The notes under the pieces were generated by a model. That model had not been told where the DNA came from. It was given only the letters and a program-made list of their open reading frames with translations, and searched no databases. From Brachypodium distachyon (Eukaryota; Streptophyta; Magnoliopsida; Poales; Poaceae), in assembly GCF_000005505.3 (NCBI RefSeq), contig NC_016135.3, positions 3,682,001 through 3,746,000 of the forward strand: a stretch of 64,000 bases of DNA, given 5' to 3'. Position numbers and translations under genes: made by a program. The stretch's first letter is position 1. Every line of letters starts with the position of its first letter. This document shows, piece after piece, positions 46,325 through 57,419 of this stretch.

Positions 46325-46760
46325 TGACCATTCGTTTGGAATTACCGGTGGAATGTAGTGTGCATTTCTAAATGTCAAGCGGTGCAATATTATTTGTGGT
46401 TTAGTTTATACGATATGATCACGGCAAATGCTCACGCGTAAGCGCGGCCGAGATCAAATTTTCTTAGCAACGCCGTCCATTAATCACTCATCACTCAAAG
46501 GATGCAAGTAGCAGTACTGGTCGCATGATTATAGTGGCTAGATAGAAGAAGCAAGCAAGGGAGCTGTGGAGAGTGCTCAAGGTCCGCCACCGTTTTGTTC
46601 TGAATCTCTTTGACACTCTGCTCGTTGCCTCCCTCTGTTTTCTTGCAGTGAGCTGGGCTGAGCCCATGAACGATGGCCCACCATTGACCAAATGCCCAGG
46701 GTCCCCTAGCTTGTGCCATGGTCATTATCGGCCCATCGTCATGGTGGTTGTGAATGTCCC
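46325..46760. repeat. Upstream region of the glycine-rich gene, copy 1 of a segmental duplication
   Basis: Blocks of this region recur in the same order at about 50393-50405, 51062-51185, 52232-52509 and 57066-57140. Shared landmarks are TTGACCATTC, AAATGTCAAGC, TTTGTGGTTTAGTTTATAC, AGGTCCGCCACC and GTGAGCTGGGCTGAGCCCAT. This copy has none of the insertions found in the other. Confidence 0.85.
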
Positions 46761-46788
46761 GCTGTTGTCCTAGTCTATTTGGCCACCT

Positions 46789-47219
46789 TTACTTTCCGGC
46801 GAGGGTGTGAATTTTCTTGACCAGCGCGTTCAGCCGGTGCAAGAATCCAGTGACCGTTGCCCCAGCTTGCATGACAAGGCACTCGAATCGCCTCATCGTA
46901 GACTGGATCCGCGCCGCGTCGGCAAGTAGATCTTTGCTGGTCCGAGACGTGCGGATGTAGTCCCACGCCTCGCGAGCGGTGTTGAATTCCATGATGGACA
47001 TCATCACCCGTCGGGCGCGGACTGGGAGATAGTGGTAATCGGCACCTTGGTGCATCTCCTCGTCCACGAAGCTGCTGTCATCGATCGCCGGCCAAACGCC
47101 GGGATGTTGCAGCACGATCTTCATCTTACCCGCCTAAAGTTGGTTGTTTCTCCCCTTCAGTTGCGGGTAAGGCCCCCCCTTCGCGGCTTCGCCCATTACC
47201 AGATCCTTCACCATTATTG
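46789..47219 (-). pseudogene. Copia gag-like fragment (UBN2 type)
   Basis: From an ATG at 47219 the frame reads MVKDLVMGEAAKGGPYPQLK and is interrupted by a stop. It resumes as KMKIVLQHPGVWPAIDDSSF and goes on through REAWDYIRTSRTSKDLL, like the N-terminal gag region of plant Copia elements. There is no zinc knuckle, polymerase or LTR nearby, so it is an isolated fragment. Confidence 0.65.
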
Positions 47220-47589
47220 CAACAACTAGTGCTGCAAAATGGTTGCTCCGGCAAAAATGAACTACAGACAATTGTACTCCCCAGAATTAATTTTCCATTT
47301 GACCCAGATCTGGGGGGCTGACAACAGGGAATTGCTTGATGGTTCAACCGAGGCTTGGCTATTACTTAAGAAGTTTTAATCTACCCATACTCATAATGCC
47401 TAACGGATATCATGAATGCATGCTTAACCTTAATTAAAATTATGGTCATTTCACAAAACCGACATGCTTAAACATGTACACTTGCAGATGTGTCAAGGGA
47501 CAGGGTTACTACATATATGACCGAAACAATATGTGAAGATTAGCAAAGCAAGAACATACGAAAAAGGCAAAAAGTCTAGAAATTAACTG

Positions 47590-47655
47590 GTGAAGCCAAA
47601 CCTGACCGAGCACGGTTTAATTGTGAAGCCAAACCTGACTGAGCACAGTTGAATT
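47590..47655. repeat. 33-bp unit in two tandem copies
   Basis: GTGAAGCCAAACCTGAC begins both units (47590-47622 and 47623-47655). They differ at three positions. They lie about 110 bp beyond the UFC1 stop codon, possibly in its 3' UTR. Confidence 0.8.
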
Positions 47656-47762
47656 GCAGATGTACCTACTGCTAAGTATTGCTCTTATTAGTCCACAACC
47701 AAGTGGATTTTCATTTGCTATTTCCTTCTCCAATCCCCTCAACCATACAGTAACTATTACAG

Positions 47763-48418
47763 CTAAGAAGCAACAGCAGCAGAGCCAGATGCAACGTCTG
47801 CCGGGGCAGACTCATCGTCCTTGTGCTTCACCATACCCGAATCAACCAGAATCGGCACCTCTGCCGCGAGCCATGGCGCCAGGCCAAGGCACAGAGCATG
47901 GGCGAGCCCGAACCTCGGGCAGTTCTTCGCCCACAGCGGCTTGAAGTGCACGGTGAGGCAGATCTTCCCTCCCCTGTACATCTGTACACCACACCAACAT
48001 TAACAACAATCAGGATTCTGCATGCAACAAATTCAAAGTGTAGCAATGGACAAACAATAAGAATGCAACTGTGGAATGTGCTCACCTTGTGGGTCTTGCC
48101 GTCGAGGGTGGGGAGCTCAATCTCAGGGGCGACCTGAGGATAGGCGACGGGGATGTCGAACTGGAGGGGAAACTCGTAGCGGCGGAGGTTGTGGACGTAC
48201 CAGCAGGTGCCCTCCCAGCGGGTGCCTTCCGGGTTGGCAGCGGAGATGCGGAACCAGTCGTTATCCTTGGACTTGTTCACGGAGGTGTAGGCGATGAGGG
48301 CGCGGTACTCCTCCTTGAGCCGCTGCCGCCATGCGTCACCGTCACGAGGCCCCGCCCGCGTTGACAGCAGTGGGATCTCGCCCACCACGCTCTTCGTCCC
48401 CTTGTCCCATCCCTCCAT
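47763..48418 (-). CDS. UFC1: Ubiquitin-fold modifier-conjugating enzyme 1, 183 aa, two coding exons
   Basis: Exons: 48086-48418 (111 codons, from [20 protein letters not shown]) and 47763-47981 (72 codons and stop), joined in phase 0. Conserved UFC1 blocks are [34 protein letters not shown] and [16 protein letters not shown] with the catalytic Cys119, then [23 protein letters not shown]1 takes the modifier UFM1 from the E1 UBA5 as a thioester and passes it on with the E3 UFL1; ufmylation acts largely at the ER and on ribosomes. Length matches plant UFC1. A C-terminal Ala/Asp/Ser tail ([18 protein letters not shown]) extends past the usual end, as in other plants. The gene looks intact and housekeeping-like. 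A leader intron is likely between 48420 and about 49300. Confidence 0.95.
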
Positions 48419-48466
48419 CCCTCTGCTCCCGCTCCGGGCGCTGCGCCTAGATAGAAGAACTAGCAT

Positions 48467-48912
48467 TTCAGTTAAAGCAGTAACAGCAAAAGCACGATTC
48501 AGTTCTATCCCACTACACAATTGTCGCTGGTGCGGAATCCTGGCATATCAATTCAGGTATCTCGGAGATGAAACAGACGTCAATTTCCACAGGAATACAT
48601 GGCGGGCTGCAGGAGCGATCCCCAGAATTCTCATATACAAACACCTATGCGACAAATAAGCGAATGACTCTAACCTAGATTAAGAAGAGTTCAGCACACA
48701 AACATATCCATGCTTCAGTTAAAGCAGTAACAGCGAAAGCCCTGCTTAAAATCACTATCCCACTACACAATTGTCAATCCCGGCATCAATTCAGGCATGT
48801 CGGAGCTGATATAAATCTCACTCATCACCGGAATACATGACAGGCTGCAGGAGCGATCCCCACAATTCTCAGATAAAACCCCTATGCAACGAAAAAGCGA
48901 ATAACTCAAATC
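48467..48912. repeat. Tandem duplication (about 205 bp, period 247) in the UFC1 leader
   Basis: The segments 48467-48672 and 48714-48912 align end to end: TTCAGTTAAAGCAGTAACAG, CCCACTACACAATTGTC and GGCTGCAGGAGCGATCCCCA. Divergence is visible at about one base in six. Confidence 0.85.
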
Positions 48913-50392
48913 TATGAGTGTTTCCAAATGACTTTATATACACATCGCCGAGAACCGAGAACCGAGAACGTTAAGAACCCTAACGGCCTTGCAACAACGA
49001 ACCAAGCAACCCCAACCACGGCTCGCGAGAGATCGAACACATCGATTCAAAGTCACCCGACGGGCCGCGCACCAAATCGAGCCCCCTGCGCACAAAACCC
49101 ATTGAATCGCAAGCATACCATGCGCCGCCGCCTCAGCGCGCGGCAGATCGAACCGCAGATCTGCCGGAGGCAACCGCGTCTTACCCAATCAGAACGAAAA
49201 AATCAATCAGCACAAAAGGTCCTTAGAAGTTACAGCGTCGATGCGAATCGGGAGCTTACCCGCGCCGATCTGAAGCGGGGCAAGGAAAACCACGCGGAAA
49301 AAGCTAGAGGATGAAGGCGAGCGAGAGCCTGAGGTTGGGGACGGCGAGAGAGAGGACAGACAGAGAGGGAGGGAGAGCGAGAGAGACGGCGTGAGTCGTG
49401 AGCATAGGTGCCCAGCAGAACGGCCCAGTCCCGGCACAGACCGTTCTAGCGAATCCCAGGCACGGCCCAGTAGCCCGGCCCGGCCGGGTCCGTTTAGCCT
49501 GCCGCTCAGTAAAACCTGAATAATCCGGTTAGTTCAAATTAGTCACAAGAGATTTGGACAAGATGTGATCGACGCAGTTAAAAGAAATTGGTTTCAAAGA
49601 TTTTTGATGTAAATTTCGGTTTATCCGAAATCTTTATTGTTGCTTTAGTTTTTTTATCAGTTGTACTACGTTCATTGAATAAATAAAATCAGATCTTTGT
49701 TCTAAAAAAATAAAGAAAAAATGTAATATGGATTAGAGGGAATAAAAGATGAATGCTAAACGGCTCGCGGGATTCTCGAAAATGCCTAGCCTGTTGGGCA
49801 AGTAAACTCATGAGATGAGTTTCATAGGTCACTAAGGGCATAAATTTAAAAAAAAAACATCATATTTGAGTCAACTGTCTAAACAAGTCACTAAGGGTGT
49901 GTTTGGGACAACTCCAACTTCACAGATTTGCTGGAGCTGGACATTCATAGGTCCACTATTTCGCCGACCTAGAGTTATGAATACTTGTGAGATGTTTTGC
50001 AGTCTTATCTTACTTTATTTTTTATTTAATCGCAACTCTAGCCCCCAAAAAAATGAAGCTATGAATGACCCGTTTCACCAACTTCATGGAGTTGGTTTTC
50101 TAAAACTCATTGGTTTTAGGCTGAGATGTTGCTTGAACACTCGCATTGTAGTTGTGCTTGGATTGACGACAAAGCTGACAATGTGACCCACCCATCAGGG
50201 TCAGGCGTGACGAGGGGAAATGCGTGTGTGGCCATGAAGGGGCATCGTTTTGTATCTTTTCTACAACCATGTTGAGTCTAGCATTTGGGCACCGGCAACC
50301 ACATTCTGCGCTGCAGGGTTTTATAGGACTTCTAAGATTTCAGTTGAAACTTAAGATGCAGCGATGAGTCTAACAATGGGTCTTTTCGCTTT
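48913..50392. other. UFC1 5' region and intergenic DNA
   Basis: A GA-rich tract at about 49337-49390 (CT-rich on the UFC1 strand) may lie in the UFC1 5' leader or promoter. The stretch 49890-50190 starts like a MITE (GGGTGTGTTTGG) but has no matching end. No gene is seen. Confidence 0.45.
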
Positions 50393-50406
50393 GACCATTC
50401 ATTTGA

Positions 50407-51053
50407 GAGAGAATTCCATATTTGCTATTGAGAATTTGCCCGTATGCCCCAATGCCACCGAGAATTTCCCTGTTCCAAATATGCCACTCAAATTTTGCAC
50501 GGGGTACAAATATGCCACTACCGTTAGTTGACCGCTAGTTGACCATTAAGTAGAAGATGAAAAAACAATTTTGCCCGTATGTAGTATGTTGATGTTCCGT
50601 TAACAATAAATTATTCATTTTAGAAAACTTAGCTTTTCAAGGTTTTAAAATAACCGTAATACCATTTCTGAGTAAATTTCAACAATAATGATTTTAGCAT
50701 GAAAATTGAAAATTTTCAACAACACTTCTCTTGATTTTAATTAACATCACAAAAATCATAATTGATTCAGCAAATTAATAGACTAAAACTCATCATAATT
50801 TGTGAAGAGAGAGAGGGATAGAAAGACCGAGAGGATGTTTTAGTTTTCTTGTTTCTTTTTGTTTTTTTCTGACCTGTGGACCAAGGGTATTTCGGTCAAT
50901 ATTAAATTGACTTAATAGTCAACTAGCGGTCAACTAACGGTAGTGGCATATTGTATCCAATGTAAAATTTGAGTGGCATATTTGGAATAGGTAAATTCTC
51001 AGTGGCATTTGGACATATGAGCAAATTCTCAGTGGCAAATATGTAATTCTCTC
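50407..51053. mobile_element. Mutator-like MITE with about 150-bp inverted ends, 647 bp
   Basis: Ends GAGAGAATT and AATTCTCTC are followed inward by long inverted repeats (CCAAATATGCCACTCAAATT on both arms). The flanks TTCATTTGA (50398-50406) and TTCATTTGG (51054-51062) match at 8 of 9 bases. Copy 1 of the duplicated region (near 46328-46340) shows the empty site CCATTCGTTTGGAATT, which confirms the insertion. Confidence 0.85.
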
Positions 51054-51416
51054 TTCATTTGGAATTACCTACATTTCTAAATGTCAAGCATAATGCATCA
51101 GTTGCAACAAACTATTTGTGGTTTAGTTTATACTTTAAGTTCGATCACAACTTATGCATATGCACGCGTTAGCGCTGCGCTGCATGGTCGTCTCTCTTCT
51201 ACATTCGGGTTGGGATGCAAAGAAGATCCCCTATTTATCCTGTTTCTGTACTAATTTCCAAATCTTAAAGTCAAATTCTGAGAATTTTCAAATTATTTAG
51301 TCCACAAGGAGTAAGATGAATGGGATACCGCTGTCCGCTGGCATGCCAACATTCGGGTGTGTTTTTTCATTCCCACCTCCCTCCGTCTCCCTCCTCTTTT
51401 GTCTAACATTCTTTTT

Positions 51417-52092
51417 GAGTAAAATGCACCCAAGGTCCCTATTTTTTCGCGAAGGTGTCAAATAGGTCCCTAATTTTTGAAAATGCACGTTTATGTCCTC
51501 ATTGTTTGTTAAGTGGTTCATCCCAGGTCCCTTGTCTGTATGCATAGCTCCGGCCGCATGACGTGGCTGCCACCTAGCTTTTGGGCCCACATGTCAGGCG
51601 ACGACGTGGTGTTGCAATCTTACAGAACCCCCCCCCCACCCCCCCCCCACCCCCCCCCCCACCTATTCTCCTCTCATTTCGCGGCCCTCTCTCCTTCTCC
51701 TAACCTAACAGTCGTTCGACGAGTCGACGCGCGCGCTAGGCAGCGAAGGGGGTTGGCAGCTCCGGCGCGATTGCTTGGTGGCAGACAGAATTCGCGGCCG
51801 GCGAGATGGAACCAGTCCGCCGGCTGCCAGGGGCACCGCTCCGCGAAATGAGAGGAGAATAGGTGGGAGGGGGGGGGGGGGTTCTGTAAGATTGCAACAC
51901 CACGTCACCGCGTACCGTGTGGACCCAAAGGCTAGGTGGCAGCCACGTCATGCGGCCGGAGCTGTGCATACAGGCGAGCGACCTGTGATGAACCACTTAA
52001 CAAACAATGAGGACCCAAACGTGCATTTTCAAAGATTAGGGACCTGCTTGACACCTTCGCGAAAGAATATGGACATCGGGTGCATTTTACTC
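51417..52092. mobile_element. Fold-back element with about 220-bp inverted arms, 676 bp
   Basis: Both arms begin GAGTAAAATGCACCC and stay similar up to TTGCAATCTTACAGAACCCC, where each runs into a C or G homopolymer. The core (about 51660-51850) is GC-rich. The ends abut T-runs, so the target duplication is unclear. TTTGTCTAACATT occurs just outside both ends (51398-51410 and 52112-52124). Confidence 0.8.
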
Positions 52093-52423
52093 TTTTTTTT
52101 TCTTGAGCTCCTTTGTCTAACATTTTCCTTTCACCATGGACAAAGATTTTTGAGTTTCATGAAATTTGAAAAAATTGGGGTGTTTTGAATATATGTTAGA
52201 TTTAGCCCAATGAACGCACACAACAAGCAGAGATCAATTTTCTTAACATCCTCCTCCATTAATCACTAACAGAATGCAGGTAGCACTAGTTGACTAGAGT
52301 GGGTAGATAGGAGAAGCATCACAACAAAAAAAAGGTTAGACAGAAGAAACATCTCACAAAAGAAGGCCAGATAGAAGAAAGCAAGAAAGAGATGAGATAT
52401 AGAGGTGGGAAGGTCCGCCACCA

Positions 52424-52439
52424 CTTTTTTTTTTACGAA
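52424..52439. mobile_element. Tail-only LINE-like insertion, 16 bp
   Basis: The insert is C, ten T and ACGAA. It is flanked by a 14-bp duplication AAGGTCCGCCACCA (52410-52423 and 52440-52453). The duplicated copy at about 46580 has this sequence only once. Confidence 0.7.
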
Positions 52440-52481
52440 AAGGTCCGCCACCATTTTGCTGTAATACTTTTGTATACTCTG

Positions 52482-52498
52482 TTTTTTTTGAGCGATTC
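52482..52498. mobile_element. Tail-only LINE-like insertion, 17 bp
   Basis: Eight T and GAGCGATTC lie between two copies of TGTATACTCTG (52471-52481 and 52499-52509). The right copy was reused as part of the target duplication of the big LINE. Confidence 0.65.
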
Positions 52499-52511
52499 TG
52501 TATACTCTGCT

Positions 52512-55500
52512 CTCGTTTTTTTAGAAGAACGACCGAAGCTTTATTAGATCAAAATGTTAACAGGGATACAAATATTTTCTGGCGGATCATCCAGCCAAAT
52601 GTACCGACCAGCTCTAAGAGAAGAAGCCAGCCGTGCAAGTCTATGCGCTTCCCCATTTGTTTCGCGTCGCTTGTGACCAAATACGGTCTCTTGCAGCTGC
52701 AAAGGCCTTGTTGAGATACCTCGAAGGACCATACCATACGGGCTAAGAGTGTTTCCACCATTGATCCCTTGGACCACGGTGAGGCAACCGGAAGCGACCA
52801 TAATACGCTGGGCATTCACATCAGCTGCAAGTGCTAAAGCCTCATCACACGCACGTGCTTCTAGAGTTGCAGGATCAGACATGCCATCGACAACCACTGG
52901 CACTAGCGCCCAAGAACTTTCCTTGCGGATCACGGCAGACAGCTGCAAAAGCTCCCTTCAGCGCCCCCTTAGAGACAGCAGCATCAACGTTTCTTTTTAT
53001 CAGCCCCGCTGGCGGAGGGATCCACTTCCGCATAGCCAGCCTCGAGCCCACCGGCATCACCTGCTTCTTGCCGCAACTAAAGCCCAGATCCGATAAATAC
53101 CTGGTGATGAACATGTGAGTCGACACCCTCATGAATAGCTTTCCTTCTCGCCCACCAAATAGCCCACAAAGTAACCAACACTTCAATGAAATCCTGCTGA
53201 TTAAGAGTCTTGCACAGTGATAAGAGCCAAAGCTTCGGATCAAGAGTTTCATCACCAAATAAAGGAAGAGCCACATCAGCCTCCCGGAGAGCCCAAACAC
53301 TTTTCGCCATATTGCAGTCAAGAAGTGAATGTCTCCAAGAATCCAAGGAAGCATTACAGATGGTGCAAACTGGAGTTGTTGCCATTTTTCTTCGTGCTCT
53401 TTCTTGACCCGTTGGCAGAGAAGATCTCGCCAACCTCCAAGCAAAAACCCGGAGTTTAGAAGGAACACGAACCTTCCAGAGCTTCTTCCACTCCCGTTCA
53501 CGCTCCTCCCCATGCGAACCTTCCGAACATCCTTCAAGCCAGTCAACCCGGTGCCTCTTAGTCTCAACCATCATCTTGTATGCCGAACGGACAGTGAACA
53601 CCCCTCTTTTCTCATAATGCCAAGCCCAACAATCTGGCTGCCTGAATTGACAAATAGGAATTTGACAAACAGCTTCAACATCCATTGGCAGCAGGTGTGC
53701 CTTCAGTGCACTAATGTTCCGGGATCTCGTAGCTGAGCAGATCAACTCAGAAACCAATTGCGGAGGATGCGGCGAGATAGAACACGTCGGCCTCAGCTTG
53801 AAATCCCGTGGTAACCAATTGTCCTGCCAGATATTAGTTGATGAACCATCTTCGATCCTGCGGATAAGCCCAAGCTTGAGCATCTCCTTACCATCACACA
53901 GCGCACGCCAAACCTGTGAAGGTTTATTACCAACCTCCGCCTCCAGCAGCGACCCATCAGGGAATAGCATGCCTTCAAAATTCTTGCACATAGAAGATCC
54001 ATCCTGCATAAGGCGCCACACTTGTCTTGCGAGTAGAGCTAGGTTGAAAATCTCAATCTCCTGAAAACAGGTTTCAACCTTATACTTTGGCATCGTCATT
54101 GCATCCCACGCAACCCAGACTGTCTTGCGTTCGCCCTTTTTGCTCCCCTACCAAAACTTCCTGATTAGAGAAGTGATATGCTGACACAGCCCATGCGGCA
54201 ATCTGAAGACCGCCATCGAATATGTCGGGATAGCTTGCACCACCGATTTGATTAAAATTTCCTTCCCTCCAGCCAGACAAAGATTTCTCCATCCACCCTT
54301 GTAGCCGCTTCCACACTCGATCCTTTAAATACCCAAAAGCGCCATTCTTTGATCGGTCCACGTCAAACGGCAACCCAAAGAGTTTCAGTCTCAACATGTA
54401 AAATTCCCTTCACAGCCATACAAATACCTTCTGGGCACTTCTTTCCAAAAAACACCGAGGACTTGTCCGTATTAATCCGCTGGCCAGATGCATTGCAATA
54501 ACTCTCGAGAAGAGCATGCAACTTAGTAGCTTCGATGGTTGTAGCATTGCCAAGTAACAAACAATCATCAGCAAAAAGAAGGTGATTCACCTGAGGCCCA
54601 GATTCAACAATCCTAATGCCACCGAGATCACTAGTATACCGAGCATCTTTCAACATACACGACAGACCCTCAGCTGCCAGAAGAAAAAAGTACGGCGAAA
54701 TGGGATCGCCCTGTCAGATACCACGGGATGGCCGGAAATCTCTAGTGATCCCTCCATTGAAATGAACAGAGAAGGAGACCGATCGAGCGGACTCCCCTCA
54801 TGACAGTATCAACAAATCTAGGAGAGATCCCCAGCCGGTGCATCATAGCTTCAAGATAGTTCCACTCCACTCTATCATAAGCTTTAATCATGTCTAATTT
54901 CAGAGCAAAATGAGCCTTAGTCTTGCTTTTGTGTTCCCCTTCATGAAGTGCAAGCATTCATAAGCAGTAATAACATTATCCGTTATAAGTCGACCCGGCA
55001 CAAAAGCCGATTGTTCTTCCGAGATAATCATAAGGAGGATCTGCTTTAGCCGGTTAGCAAGTACTTTGAATGCAATTTTAAACACCACATTGCACAAACT
55101 AATGGGACGGAACTGAGAAAGAGATGTAGAGTTCGGTACCTTGGGAATAATAACTATGAACATTTTGTTTATCTCCTCAGATGAGTCCTCGCCATTGAGA
55201 ATACGGATGACAATATTTGTAATCTCCTCGCCACAGAGATGCCAATGCTTCTGAAAGAAATGGGCTGGGAAACCATCCGGCCCCGGTGCTTTAGTAGGAA
55301 ACATTTGGAACAAAGCCGTCTTCACTTCATCCATTGAGTACGGGGCATTTAGAGCTACATACATTTCACCCGTGACCTTACAAGGGACATGGGATAGCAC
55401 CTCCTCCATACCTATTACTCCTTCTGCCTCGTATAAATTTTCATAAAAAGCCATCGTCATCTCCTCAAGCTCTGCCACATCTTCACAGAACGAGCCATCT

Positions 55501-57065
55501 GCACGAGCCAGTTTATCAATGCGATTCTTCTTCAAGCGGCTACTCGCTTTTTGGTGCAAAAAACGAGTATTTCGATCTCCTTCCATCAGCCACTGAACTC
55601 TAGATCGTTGGCGCCACATGACCTCCTCCTGAAAACTCAATTCAACAATCTTCTGCTCGACTTTCAGCTCTTCATAGCTCGGACCCACACGATCCGGTTT
55701 CTCCCTAAGCTCCTGCAGCTGCTTTCTCAACTCTCGCAGTTCAGTACGTACTGCACCAAAAGAGCGAGATCCCCATTGCAACATCGCACCTGCCGCACCC
55801 TTCAGCTTCTCTGCTAGCTCTTTTACTGTGCCAGCTTTTCCTATCCCCCAAGCATCCTTGATCACCTGTCCAAAATCATCATGGCTCTCCCACATCATCT
55901 CATATCGAAACGGCCTCTCCCTTCCAATTCTCCTATTATGTGCCTCCATCTCATTTAACAACAATATTGGTGAATGGTCAGATTTTGCAGCAACCAAATG
56001 TCGAACTGAAGCAAAAGGAAAAAGATGGCACCAATCACCAGAGGCCAAGGCTCTATCCAGCCGCACCCGAGTATATACATTATTCTGAACTCGTCTTTCA
56101 AAGGTCCAGTCTAAACCAATATATCCCAAATCACAAAGCTCACAAGCATCCACCGCTTCACGGAACAGATTAATTTGCACCATATCTCTTTCATTCGGCC
56201 CAAACTGCTCCTCCCTCCTAAGCACCTCATTAAAGTCACCAATACACAGCCAAGGCAGCGAGCTATCAGCTTTTAAAATATTAGTTGGTGCGATCCCGGG
56301 ACATGTCCGGGACGCCTGTCTGAAGGATGATGTTCTGTTCGGTATATCCAGATAATGATGTTTTTTTTGCTAAAAAAAAGCTTTTAAAATCTCATCATAT
56401 CCCACGTCTTAAACCTTAAACTTCTGTTCGCCTCACCGTACCAGCACGTGATTCTCCAGATATCTTTCCCCGGTTCGTGCACCTCCATATCAATATGATA
56501 CTTGGAATAATTCCTCAAAATAAGGTTAACTTGATTCTTCCAAAAAATACATAAACCTCCACTACGACCAGAGCTACTAACACCAAAAGCACTATGAAAG
56601 CCTAAAGTACCCGCCAAGCCTTCCACCCCATACTTTGCGATTTGCGTCTCCACCACACAAAGAATCAACGGTGCACTCTCCTGCGCAAGATTGCGCAGTT
56701 CATGAACTGTCGCGGGATCGCCAAGCCCGCGACAGTTCCAGCACAAAGTACTCATTGGAAGCGGCGATCCTCCTCGAAGGAGATCACCGATGCAGATTTT
56801 TCATCAGAAAAAGTATCTTTCTTCATCTTCTTCTGCTCCTTTCGCCAATAGGAACCAACAGGAGGAGAGAAAACCAGTCTGAACTGAAGTATAACTGTAG
56901 ATTAACCAGAGCATGACGCAAGATCGGAGGTGGACTCACTGTCAGGGATCGACGGGAGGAAAAAGACTCACTGTCGGAGTTCGACGGGAGTAGATGGCCG
57001 CGCCGGAGGCGGCCGTCTCAGATCGCCATGACGGCGAGGACGCTCCTCCCGATCTCTGCGCTCTT
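52512..57065 (-). mobile_element. LINE (L1 type), nearly full polymerase ORF, inactive, 4554 bp
   Basis: A 13-bp target duplication TGTATACTCTGCT flanks it (52499-52511 and 57066-57078). On the minus strand the order is endonuclease (MSTLCWNCRGLGDPATVHEL at 56755, SDHSPILL), reverse transcriptase ([54 protein letters not shown]), zf-RVT (CTICNASLDSWRHSLLDC) and RNase H (VVVDGMSDPATLEARACDEA). Frameshifts lie near 56280, 54940, 53110 and 52940, and a stop precedes QGDPISPYFF. I see no gag-like ORF1, so it is 5' truncated or lacks ORF1. About 310 bp upstream of the endonuclease hold a short repeat (CACTGTC.GG.TCGACGGGAG). Confidence 0.92.
56280..56378 (+). mobile_element. 99-bp truncated retroelement tail inside the LINE endonuclease
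   Basis: The insert ends in TTTTTTTTGCTAAAAAAA and is flanked by a 12-bp duplication AGCTTTTAAAAT (56268-56279 and 56379-56390). It interrupts the endonuclease coding region. Its source is not identified. Confidence 0.7.
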
Positions 57066-57178
57066 TGTATACTCTGCTTGTTGCCTCTTGCTGTCTTGCA
57101 GTGAGCTGGGCTGAGCCCATGGATAATCGCCAGGGTCCCTAACTAACACAGCGTGAGCCCTTTTAGCTTTAAGATCTA

Positions 57179-57419
57179 CTCCCTCCTTTTTCACAAAGGT
57201 TGCCATTTTTTTTCCGTTAAGACAAGCCTTTGACAAAAAATTACTCTATCAATATGTAAGTTATATGATACGAAACCATGATCATTGGAAAGAATTTTTA
57301 AATACAAATCCATTGATATAAATTTCATGCATGAAAAGACACACATCAATAAAGTTTTCATCGGTCAAAGTCTTGTCTTAACGAAACAAAATACGTCAAC
57401 CTTTGTGAAATGGAGGGAG
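57179..57419. mobile_element. Stowaway MITE, 241 bp
   Basis: CTCCCTCCTTTTTCACAAAG at the left is matched in inverse orientation by CTTTGTGAAATGGAGGGAG at the right. TA flanks it (57177-57178 and 57420-57421). The next inward bases (GGTTG / CAACC) also pair. Confidence 0.9.

Noticed and set aside
46169..46387. Longer N-terminal start (ATG 46387) for the glycine-rich protein
   Set aside because: It would bury the signal peptide and run across the TATA box, so the ATG at 46168 is preferred.
49889..50190. MITE start GGGTGTGTTTGG
   Set aside because: No inverted partner or flanking duplication is present within 500 bp.
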